Shown piece after piece: positions 1 to 4,666 of a stretch of 6,043 bases of DNA (its first letter is position 1; the number at the start of each line of letters is the position of its first letter). The notes under the pieces are model-generated. The model was not told the origin of the DNA. It searched no databases and saw only the letters and a program-made list of their open reading frames with translations. The position numbers and the translations under genes are program-made. This DNA comes from an uncultured Campylobacter sp. (lineage in GTDB: Bacteria; Campylobacterota; Campylobacteria; Campylobacterales; Campylobacteraceae), in assembly GCF_938040115.1 (NCBI RefSeq), contig NZ_CALHXD010000064.1:1-6043 (forward strand), given 5' to 3'.

Positions 1-377
1 TTGCCAAGCCCGCCTTTGCCGCCTTTTAAAAATAGCTCGCGCTGCCCCTCGCTAGTTAGGTCGCAGAGCAGCTCGCCCGTCTCAGCATCTAACACCGCAG
101 TGCCTGGAGGCACGATGAGCTCTAGGTGCTCGCCTCTTTTGCCGTGCATCCTGCGCCCCATACCTGCTTCGCCGTTTTGCGCGCGCATGGCCTTTTTGCC
201 TTTATACGCCGCCAGCGTGTGCGTGTTGTTATCGGCGACGAAATATACGTCGCCACCGTCGCCGCCGTCGCCGCCGTCCGGTCCACCTAAAATCACGTGT
301 TTTTCGCGGCGAAAGCTCACAGAGCCGGCTCCGCCGTGACCCGAGCTTAGGGTTAAATTTACGCTATCTATAAACAT
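1..377 (-). CDS. obgE: GTPase Obg/CgtA, N-terminal part (runs off the window)
   Basis: This is the first 125 codons of the Obg GTPase, which acts in late 50S ribosomal subunit assembly and the stringent response. The visible part is the Obg fold only; the G domain lies beyond the window edge. It begins MFIDSVNLTLSSGHGG and has the family's glycine-rich loops: G-G-A-G-S-V-S-F-R-R-E-K at about residues 15-26, GGPDGGDGGDGGD at 31-43 and LKGGKGGLG at 117-125. The GGD repeats are encoded by three near-identical 9-bp units at 249-275, normal for this family. The ATG at 375-377 is the start because the Obg signature begins exactly there; an AAGG sits a few bases upstream. The gene usually follows rpmA directly, but here about 1.9 kb of other genes lies between them. 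Identity is secure. Confidence 0.96.
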   Translation of the reverse strand, partial: MFIDSVNLTLSSGHGGAGSVSFRREKHVILGGPDGGDGGDGGDVYFVADNNTHTLAAYKGKKAMRAQNGEAGMGRRMHGKRGEHLELIVPPGTAVLDAETGELLCDLTSEGQRELFLKGGKGGLG

Positions 378-400
378 TTTTTGCCTTAGTTTTTAGAGAT

Positions 401-431
401 ATTATATCTAAAATTACCAAAACTATACCAA
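401..431 (-). promoter_or_regulatory. Candidate sigma-70 promoter for obgE
   Basis: A perfect TATAAT (-10) reads on the minus strand at 406-401, about 24 bases upstream of the obgE ATG. A TTGGTA at 431-426 could be a weak -35 with a long 19-bp spacer; Campylobacter promoters often lack a clear -35. The -10 lies inside a 13-bp palindrome, AGATATTATATCT (397-409). The -35-like part overlaps the end of the upstream NYN gene. If active, it lets obgE be expressed apart from rplU-rpmA. This is inferred from motif match and position only. Confidence 0.5.
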
Positions 432-1064
432 TGCCACAGCAAGATCACTTTTAAAATCGGGGTTTATCTTAAAAATTTGAGCGTTGCTCTCATAGAGATT
501 TTTCCAAGACGTAAAACCATAGTCAGCTGGTTTTGCCTTATTGCCTTTGTTTTGCAAAAAATTCACTACTTTAGCATTGCAAACATAGCTGTTGCTACCG
601 CTATTTTCCTTAACTGCTTGAACAATGTCAGAAAGATCGCAAATTTTATCTATTTGACGGTGTAATAAAATAAAATTTGAATATGCATCCTTTGCTGATT
701 GTTTGGTTTTTTGCTCCCCAAAACCCAAAACTATTTTGCCCAACTTTTTAAGCTTTATAATAAGCGGCGTAAAGTCACAATCGCTTGAAACGATACCTAC
801 GGCATCTATTTGGGTAGACACTATAATATCCTCGATTGCATCTAAACAAAGCGATAAGTCGGCACAATTGGGCTTGTAATTAAAAACATGAACAGATTCT
901 ATGTCGCTAGCCTGCAAAACCTCGTCCCATCCACAACGTTTAGTAAAATCTTTATACGCTTTTTTTATAATAATCTCATAGCGCTCGTTTTGACAATAAT
1001 TTATTACATCGCGCATGAAAACGTGGCTTACATTTTGACAGTCGAAATATAAGGCTATTTTCAT
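423..1064 (-). CDS. NYN-domain (LabA/DUF88-like) putative RNase with C-terminal OST-HTH/LOTUS-like domain
   Basis: A 213-residue protein with two recognisable parts. Residues 1-140 look like a NYN domain, the PIN-like nuclease fold of LabA/DUF88 proteins. It opens MKIALYFDCQN, giving the acidic D8 and N11 of the DxxN motif. D69 and D75 follow in ADLSLCLDAIED, then SSDCDF (D95, D97) and LGKIVLGFG (108-116), matching the family's usual order. Residues about 143-203 resemble an OST-HTH/LOTUS RNA-binding domain, ending in the typical 'DYGF-x-S-W-x-N-L' block at 181-190. The putative metal-binding acidic residues are present, so RNase activity is plausible; the target is unknown. AAGGAG lies 6 bases before the ATG. 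It follows two micro-ORFs on the same strand and ends 45 bp before obgE, so read-through into obgE is possible. It is A+T-richer than obgE and flhB, suggesting accessory origin. Domain calls are by eye. Confidence 0.85.
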   Translation of the reverse strand: MKIALYFDCQNVSHVFMRDVINYCQNERYEIIIKKAYKDFTKRCGWDEVLQASDIESVHVFNYKPNCADLSLCLDAIEDIIVSTQIDAVGIVSSDCDFTPLIIKLKKLGKIVLGFGEQKTKQSAKDAYSNFILLHRQIDKICDLSDIVQAVKENSGSNSYVCNAKVVNFLQNKGNKAKPADYGFTSWKNLYESNAQIFKINPDFKSDLAVALV

Positions 1065-1082
1065 TCTTGCTCCTTAAATTTA

Positions 1083-1102
1083 TCCCCTCCCGAAGGAGGA
1101 GA
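1083..1102 (-). promoter_or_regulatory. UUCG-capped RNA hairpin in the leader of the NYN gene
   Basis: Read on the minus strand, TCTCCTCC (1102-1095), the tetraloop TTCG (1094-1091) and GGAGGGGA (1090-1083) form an 8-bp stem with one G-U pair. The loop is the exceptionally stable C(UUCG)G type. It fills much of the 42-bp gap between the 30-codon ORF and the NYN gene. No T-tract follows, only TAAATTT, so it is a poor intrinsic terminator. It may protect or process the mRNA, or its CCUCC arm may compete for the downstream AAGGAG ribosome site. The pairing is seen directly; the role is inference. Confidence 0.55.
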
Positions 1103-1106
1103 ATAT

Positions 1107-1199
1107 CTATTTTTTAGGTGGATTATTTCCACGACCTTTACCGCTTGGATTACCAGTAGTGCTTGGACCATTTGGTGGTCTTATTCCTGATTTTGCCAT
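1107..1199 (-). CDS. 30-residue Pro/Gly/Asn-rich basic microprotein
   Basis: A 30-codon ORF starting at ATG 1199-1197 and ending in TAG 1109-1107. It starts MAKSGIRPP, continues with NGPSTTGNPSGKGRGNN and ends in PPKK. It is rich in Pro, Gly, Asn and Ser, has six Lys/Arg and no acidic residue, and has no hydrophobic core, so it should be disordered and could bind nucleic acid. An AAAGGA lies about 6 bases upstream of the ATG, a good Campylobacter ribosome site. The low-complexity but non-repetitive composition, the ribosome site and the placement 42 bp before the NYN gene on the same strand support a real gene. I do not recognise a characterised family and assign no function. It may be a partner or leader of the NYN protein. 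Confidence 0.65.
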   Translation of the reverse strand: MAKSGIRPPNGPSTTGNPSGKGRGNNPPKK

Positions 1200-1274
1200 T
1201 ATTTATCCTTTAGTTTAATCTGCCGTTAAAGTCGGCTAAAAAATGAGCGACTCACATAAATGAAACTATGCTAG

Positions 1275-1364
1275 CTACAACTTATTTGCTCGCCACTTAC
1301 CATAGCCAGTTAAGTAATTTATACAAATATCAATCTCATCTTGACTAATACTTGCTATCCTCAT
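1275..1364 (-). CDS. 29-residue small ORF with a consensus Shine-Dalgarno
   Basis: The ORF starts at ATG 1364-1362 (MRIASISQDEIDIC...) and ends in TAG 1277-1275 after ...GYGKWRANKL. It is supported mainly by its ribosome site: AGGAGGTGAT at 1378-1369, a 10-base match to the 16S anti-SD complement, four bases before the ATG. That is far stronger than other ribosome sites in this window. A longer reading frame extends upstream to 1493, but the extension would run antisense through the divergent gene and ignore this ribosome site. The peptide has an acidic first half and a basic, aromatic end. Its stop lies 75 bases before the 30-codon ORF, so it could be a leader peptide or a separate microprotein. 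No family is recognised. Confidence 0.55.
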   Translation of the reverse strand: MRIASISQDEIDICINYLTGYGKWRANKL

Positions 1365-1368
1365 TTTT

Positions 1369-1378
1369 ATCACCTCCT
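1369..1378 (-). promoter_or_regulatory. Near-perfect ribosome binding site
   Basis: AGGAGGTGAT on the minus strand is complementary to the 3' tail of 16S rRNA over ten bases. With AAAA before the ATG at 1364 it fixes the start of the 29-codon ORF and argues against the longer upstream frame. Confidence 0.75.
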
Positions 1379-1382
1379 CTCT

Positions 1383-1393
1383 TGTGGTATAAT
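1383..1393 (+). promoter_or_regulatory. Extended -10 promoter for the 122-residue protein gene
   Basis: TGG followed by TATAAT (1388-1393) forms an extended -10 element (TGnTATAAT beginning at 1385). Upstream is T-rich, with no clear -35, as is common in Campylobacter. Transcription would begin near 1400, about 25 bases before the ATG at 1425. This placement excludes the earlier ATG at 1341 as the start. Confidence 0.6.
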
Positions 1394-1424
1394 TCTGGAA
1401 TTTTACAAAAAGGCTAGGCGACAA

Positions 1425-1793
1425 ATGGCGACAGAAAATTATGAGCGTGAATGCAAGGAACTTGCAGAAAACATACAAAACGGCGTAAGCCAAATAAGAC
1501 TTGGGCTTACAAATTTTTTAGTTTCTTTTGTGGAAGCTAGTGAGAATTCAGATGACGAAAGATATTTAAAAACACGAGCAAAAACATACGAAAAGCTTAT
1601 GCAAAGAGTTAGAAACAAAAAATCAAGCACTCGAGAAACAGCCGATAAGCTAAAAGCTATTTATAGATTTTTGCTTGATAACGATGAATACAAGAAGCTT
1701 AAACACTATAAGCCGCTCATTGATGACAAATTTGAAATAGAAATTTTAGGAGATGAATTATATAAAAAAATCAAAAGCCAGTCTAAAATATAG
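1425..1793 (+). CDS. 122-residue charged, mostly helical protein of unknown function
   Basis: I do not recognise this protein. It begins MATENYERECKELAENIQNG and has no signal peptide or membrane segment. Residues 4-40 and 45-95 are rich in Glu, Lys, Arg and Leu and read as long amphipathic helices. A basic stretch, RVRNKKSSTRETADK, lies at 61-75, and the C-terminus is lysine-rich. This suggests a soluble helical-bundle or nucleic-acid-associated protein, but no catalytic motif is visible. The frame is open from 1341, but the ATG at 1425 is chosen because a TATAAT lies at 1388-1393 and an AGG is spaced 6 bases from it. It is divergent from the micro-ORF/NYN series. Its last 11 bases overlap the end of the convergent membrane-protein gene. 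Composition is A+T-rich like the rest of the block. Confidence 0.7.
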   Translation: MATENYERECKELAENIQNGVSQIRLGLTNFLVSFVEASENSDDERYLKTRAKTYEKLMQRVRNKKSSTRETADKLKAIYRFLLDNDEYKKLKHYKPLIDDKFEIEILGDELYKKIKSQSKI

Positions 1794-2241
1794 AACATTC
1801 CGAGAATTTTTTATCATCCTTTAAGCACTTTTTTATTTTCTCGATACATTGGTTTTTTCTATGGCTAGAACCTTGCTCGCCCACACAAGTAGAAATAAAA
1901 GCATATTCCTGCTCTACCGAATATCTCTCTAAAAACATCTCATATCCCCCGTAGGCTATTGCCCCAGCTACAATAGCACCAAACCAAAAACCTCCACCAG
2001 ATCTAGCTGTAGATTGGTTTTCTTTTATAGCTTCGCTCATTAGATTTTTTAATATATTGCCATCTTGTATGTATTTTACAACTTTTTCTGCATCACTCGG
2101 ACTGATTTTGTTATCCGTTATGTCAATTTTTAAAGACTTAATACTTTCGTCAATAAGAACATTTATATCTTTTAGTAAATTTTTATCTAATATATTTTCA
2201 ACAAGATATTTTAAAATTTCACTTTTGTCTATTTTCATCAT
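1783..2241 (-). CDS. Single-pass membrane protein with four-cysteine C-terminal tail, unknown function
   Basis: A 152-residue protein starting MMKIDKSEILKYL. Residues 1-78 are helical and charged and should be soluble. A glycine-rich hydrophobic segment at about 82-104 (GGGFWFGAIVAGAIAYGGYE) looks like one membrane helix. The tail 105-152 carries four cysteines, C119, C132, C139 and C149. If the tail is periplasmic, two disulphides are possible; the topology is not clear from flanking charges. AAGG lies about 8 bases before the first ATG (2241); the second ATG at 2238 is equally possible. The gene converges on the 122-residue protein gene and overlaps it by 11 bp. It begins about 70 bp downstream of the rpmA terminator on the same strand, so it probably has its own promoter. 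No family is recognised. Confidence 0.72.
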   Translation of the reverse strand: MMKIDKSEILKYLVENILDKNLLKDINVLIDESIKSLKIDITDNKISPSDAEKVVKYIQDGNILKNLMSEAIKENQSTARSGGGFWFGAIVAGAIAYGGYEMFLERYSVEQEYAFISTCVGEQGSSHRKNQCIEKIKKCLKDDKKFSECSIF

Positions 2242-2312
2242 AATTATTACCTTTAGATTACAAAATATATCAATGAAAATTATATCGGAATTTAACGTTT
2301 TTGGAGCAATTT

Positions 2313-2335
2313 AAAGAAAAAGGGGCTTTCGCCCC
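2313..2335 (-). terminator. Intrinsic terminator of the rplU-rpmA operon
   Basis: Read on the minus strand, GGGGC-GAAA-GCCCC (2335-2322) is a 5-bp all-G/C stem with a GNRA tetraloop, followed at once by TTTTTCTTT (2321-2313). It begins 5 bases after the rpmA stop codon. It should end rplU-rpmA transcripts before the accessory block and obgE. Confidence 0.88.
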
Positions 2336-2340
2336 AAAGA

Positions 2341-2598
2341 TTACGCAGCAGGATAAACTGAAACTTTTTTCCTGTTTTTGTCTAGTCTTTCGAATTTAAC
2401 GAAACCGTCGATTAGCGCAAAAATCGTGTGATCTTTGCCTAGACCGACGTTGCTGCCCGCGTGAGTAGCGGTACCGCGCTGGCGGATGATGATGTTGCCC
2501 GCGCGAACGAATTCGCCGCCGAATTTTTTAACGCCTAAGCGTCGTCCGATGGAATCTCGGTTATTCTGGGTTGAGCCTTGACCTTTTTTGTGTGCCAT
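2341..2598 (-). CDS. rpmA: 50S ribosomal protein bL27
   Basis: This 85-residue protein has the full bL27 length. Its N-terminus is MAHKKGQGSTQNNRDSIGRR, whose flexible tail reaches towards the peptidyl-transferase centre. The family core follows: LGVKKFGGEFVRAGNIIIRQRGT, then HAGSNVGLGKDHTIFALIDG. There is no cleavable N-terminal extension of the Firmicutes type. AAGGAG lies 7 bases before the ATG and overlaps the TAA stop of rplU, 11 bp upstream, so the two genes are probably translationally linked. A strong terminator follows directly. Confidence 0.98.
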   Translation of the reverse strand: MAHKKGQGSTQNNRDSIGRRLGVKKFGGEFVRAGNIIIRQRGTATHAGSNVGLGKDHTIFALIDGFVKFERLDKNRKKVSVYPAA

Positions 2599-2609
2599 TT
2601 CTTATCTCC

Positions 2610-2924
2610 TTAAGCTGCGATACTTACGACTTTTACGCGTGTAAACTGTCTTCTAAAACCGCGTTTTAGTTTTGAGTCTTTGCGTCTGCGTTTTTTGTAA
2701 ATAACGACTTTTTTATCCTTGCCCTCGTTTACGACTTCAAGAACGACTTTCGCACCCTTTACGAACGGCGCGCCTACCTTTACTTCACCGTCGTTTACGC
2801 ACAAAACGTCCGTAATCTCGACTGATGATTTTGCTTCAGCACTGAAATGGTCAAGCTTAAGATATTCGCCTTCGCTGACGCGATACTGCTTGCCGCCGTG
2901 CTTAAATATAGCGTATTTTGACAT
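2610..2924 (-). CDS. rplU: 50S ribosomal protein bL21
   Basis: This 104-residue protein has the usual bL21 length. It begins MSKYAIFKHGGKQYRVSEGE, containing the family's YAI-x-K-x-GGKQY motif. It carries KVGAPFVKGAKVVLEVV in the middle and ends with the basic KKRRRKDSKLKRGFRRQFT tail that contacts 23S rRNA. The family often starts directly at M-Y-A-I; here S and K are added after Met. AAAGG lies about 7 bases before the ATG. It is the first gene of rplU-rpmA. The upstream leader folds into overlapping hairpins that could control translation. Confidence 0.98.
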   Translation of the reverse strand: MSKYAIFKHGGKQYRVSEGEYLKLDHFSAEAKSSVEITDVLCVNDGEVKVGAPFVKGAKVVLEVVNEGKDKKVVIYKKRRRKDSKLKRGFRRQFTRVKVVSIAA

Positions 2925-2940
2925 ACTCTACCTTTCTAAA

Positions 2941-2977
2941 TTTGGTAAGACCAAAAAGCGCTTTTGGATTTCAAAAG
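2941..2977 (-). promoter_or_regulatory. rplU leader with three mutually exclusive hairpins
   Basis: On the minus-strand RNA three inverted repeats share arms. Hairpin A pairs CUUUUG (2977-2972) with CAAAAG (2966-2961). Hairpin B pairs CCAAAA (2967-2962) with UUUUGG (2956-2951). Hairpin C pairs UUUGGU (2955-2950) with ACCAAA (2946-2941). Because A and B share one arm, and B and C share another, forming B excludes both others. Hairpin C ends about 5 bases before the AAAGG ribosome site of rplU. Autoregulatory leaders upstream of bL21 genes are known in Firmicutes; whether this one works in that way is inference. Confidence 0.5.
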
Positions 2978-3010
2978 ACTTGGGGGAGCTTTGTTGGTTG
3001 TAAGAGACGG

Positions 3011-3016
3011 ATGATA
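3011..3016 (-). promoter_or_regulatory. Possible -10 element for rplU-rpmA
   Basis: TATCAT on the minus strand is a 5/6 match to TATAAT, lying just after the stop of the upstream gene and about 87 bases before the rplU ATG. Transcription from here would include the whole hairpin leader. No convincing -35 is seen, so this is a weak call. Confidence 0.3.
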
Positions 3017-3025
3017 TCCAAAAAT

Positions 3026-4024
3026 TTATAAATTTTGGTTTAATGTCCCAGCTTTTAAAATTTCATCCGCTAAATTTTCGACCATCGCGTCGTGATCTAG
3101 GAAGCGTATTTGATCGCTCAGCGAAGGCCCGTCAAAAGGCTGATGAAGTACGGTTTTAGCCGGCGGCGCGTTTAAAATTTGATTAAAAACGTCAAATTCC
3201 GGCGGAAAGCTAAAATATAATTTTGGCTGCGCCGGTTCGCCGCCAAAAAGCCTTTTTGCGTAAATTTCGCTGAAATTTTTAGCTTTCGGCAAGCTAATGC
3301 GCTCAAAAATCTCAAAAGGCAAGAGGTAATGCGCCAAGGCGTAAAGTCCGTGCGCGAAAAAACTAATCCTCTTTTCAAATTTCGGCGCGGCGGTTCTGGC
3401 AACTTTTACGCAAAAATTACTCAAACTCTCGCTCATCGCGGCCACGTCTTTTTCGTGCAAGACAAGGACAAATTTTACCGCTTCTCTTTCATTTATCGGC
3501 TTTTTGGAGTCCGCAAACCTACGCGCTTTTTTTAGTGCGGGCTCAAGCGATTTTTTATCGTCCCATAGCAGCGCCGAAACCAGATCGCTCATCACGCACA
3601 AAAATCTATAACCGTTCGTGCTGGGCGGCATAGAGTGCGTAAGTACGTTTTTTACGCCGTTCATGTCGCCGCACGCTAGCGCGAGAAACGAATGAATAAG
3701 CCTCTCGCACTGATCGTACCCGCCCTCACAGCCCGGCAGTAGTTCGTTTCTGGCGTACTGAAAAACAAGATCGTTTAGAGCCTCCACATCGCCGCTTTCT
3801 ATACATTTTTCCAGCCAAATTTCATAAGGAATTTGCGGTATCGAAAAAGCCATCAGTTTTATCAGCTCGCATAAAAACTCGCGCTCGCTCAAATTTTTCT
3901 TTTTTAGCTTGGCTAAAACTTCGCCGCACTCGTTTAAAAGCAGATCGGTTTCGCTTTTTTGCGGTTTTTTAGATTGTGAAAATTTGCGGGAATTCTCCTG
4001 CGAGTCTTGCAAAAACGTTTTCAT
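3026..4024 (-). CDS. 332-residue helical protein of unknown function, possibly Imm49-like
   Basis: I do not firmly recognise this protein. It has no signal peptide or membrane helix and looks all-alpha. The N-terminal 28 residues are polar, Ser/Lys/Gln-rich and probably disordered. Helical segments follow at 30-60, 67-95 and 105-130, and the region 139-240 (e.g. YRFLCVMSDLVSALLWDD) has a repeat-like feel. Conserved-looking blocks include LALACGDMNGVKN at 114-126 and the stretch SFFAHGLYALAHYLLP at 221-236. The overall pattern recalls immunity-49-type proteins, but this is a weak impression. The ATG at 4024 has AGGA 9 bases upstream and lies inside the preceding gene, giving a 56-bp overlap. 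The next internal Met is at residue 58, so a much later start is unlikely. The two genes are surely co-transcribed. Confidence 0.75.
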   Translation of the reverse strand: MKTFLQDSQENSRKFSQSKKPQKSETDLLLNECGEVLAKLKKKNLSEREFLCELIKLMAFSIPQIPYEIWLEKCIESGDVEALNDLVFQYARNELLPGCEGGYDQCERLIHSFLALACGDMNGVKNVLTHSMPPSTNGYRFLCVMSDLVSALLWDDKKSLEPALKKARRFADSKKPINEREAVKFVLVLHEKDVAAMSESLSNFCVKVARTAAPKFEKRISFFAHGLYALAHYLLPFEIFERISLPKAKNFSEIYAKRLFGGEPAQPKLYFSFPPEFDVFNQILNAPPAKTVLHQPFDGPSLSDQIRFLDHDAMVENLADEILKAGTLNQNL

Positions 4025-4577
4025 CTACATACTTCCTATTTTTATTTATTTTATCAAAAACTTCTTGCGCCAGAGGCAAATGCGCGCCGTATCTAGCTAG
4101 ATATAGCCAGTCTAGCCCTTCGCACGCTGTTTTGGCAAGCACCTTGCCGCCTTTAGCCCTGGCCGAATACTCCAAAACAAAAGGCAAAGCCGAGTGCGCC
4201 GCGTCCTCTTTATGCAAAATCCCTGTCATCGCGTAAAATTTAGCGCGGTACTCTTTGCTAGAAAGCAAACTCGCCAAAAAGCCGTTCTCGACGCCGCCTG
4301 CTAAAAACGCGGTAGTTAGAGCCGCGTTACCTTGTACATCTAGACTTTTAAATTTGACGGCGCCTTTTAGAGCGGGGATCGCGCGCGTCGTGCCTAGCTC
4401 GCGCAAGGCGATAGTAGCCCAAAGGAGGTCAAATTTATCCTGAGAGCTTTGTAAAACATCTATCAAATTTGACTCATTGTAGGGGATTTTACGGCTTTTA
4501 AAGTGACTCGCGGCAGCCTCGTTGCGCGCCCTCATCTGCACGAACCACTCGCTTACGTGATCGTCAAGCTTTTGCAT
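3969..4577 (-). CDS. HEAT-repeat-like protein, 202 residues
   Basis: A soluble all-helical protein beginning MQKLDDHVSEWFVQMRARNE. Residues 47-73 (FDLLWATIALRELG followed by TTRAIPALKGAV) fit a HEAT repeat. Residues about 80-105 and 108-135 look like further degenerate repeats. Such repeats usually form protein-binding scaffolds; the partner here is unknown. AAAGGAG lies 4 bases before the ATG at 4577, a strong site. It is the first gene of a two-gene unit and its last 56 bases overlap the start of the 332-residue protein gene, so joint expression and perhaps complex formation are likely. Composition resembles the flanking core genes, so no sign of recent transfer. Confidence 0.78.
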   Translation of the reverse strand: MQKLDDHVSEWFVQMRARNEAAASHFKSRKIPYNESNLIDVLQSSQDKFDLLWATIALRELGTTRAIPALKGAVKFKSLDVQGNAALTTAFLAGGVENGFLASLLSSKEYRAKFYAMTGILHKEDAAHSALPFVLEYSARAKGGKVLAKTACEGLDWLYLARYGAHLPLAQEVFDKINKNRKYVDENVFARLAGEFPQIFTI

Positions 4578-4599
4578 TTTGCTCCTTTAAATTTAGGCA

Positions 4600-4605
4600 A
4601 TTGTA
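4600..4605 (-). promoter_or_regulatory. Candidate -10 for the HEAT-like/332-residue gene pair
   Basis: TACAAT on the minus strand lies 22 bases upstream of the ATG at 4577, preceded by an AT-rich stretch without a clear -35. It faces the flhB -10 across 25 bp, so the two units are divergent. Confidence 0.45.
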
Positions 4606-4630
4606 GCGTAAAATTTAACCTCGTTTTAGA

Positions 4631-4636
4631 TATAAT
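4631..4636 (+). promoter_or_regulatory. Sigma-70 type -10 for flhB
   Basis: A perfect TATAAT lies 30 bases before the flhB ATG, with a T-rich stretch upstream. I see no sigma-54 (GG-N10-GC) or FliA box here. A housekeeping promoter fits the early class of flagellar export genes in Campylobacter, which are made before the sigma-54 and FliA classes. Confidence 0.6.
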
Positions 4637-4666
4637 CGCCCAAATTTAAGCAAATTCAGGATAGAG

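Noticed and set aside
249..275. Three 9-bp tandem repeats
   Set aside because: They encode the GGDGGDGGD loop normal for Obg proteins, not an independent repeat element.
1..339. Open plus-strand frame of 112 codons with many Pro and Ser
   Set aside because: It is the antisense of the glycine-rich Obg domain and has no proper start; the minus strand clearly encodes Obg.
1341..1424. 28-codon N-terminal extension of the 122-residue protein
   Set aside because: It lies upstream of and across the TATAAT at 1388-1393 and has no ribosome site; the ATG at 1425 fits better.
1365..1493. Upstream extension of the 29-codon ORF to 72 codons
   Set aside because: It is antisense to the start of the divergent gene and bypasses the consensus ribosome site at 1369-1378.
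1797..1812. ATTC-CGA-GAAT followed by six T as a terminator for the plus-strand gene
   Set aside because: A 4-bp A/T-rich stem is too weak, and it lies inside the coding sequence of the convergent gene.
401..2286. ATTATATC at 401-408 and again at 2279-2286 as insertion-site repeats of the accessory block
   Set aside because: Eight A+T-rich bases are expected by chance in these spacers, the matches do not extend, and the left copy is part of the obgE -10 region.
2057..2314. 85-codon plus-strand frame
   Set aside because: It is antisense to the membrane-protein gene, lacks a ribosome site and reads as Phe/Ile/Ser-rich shadow.
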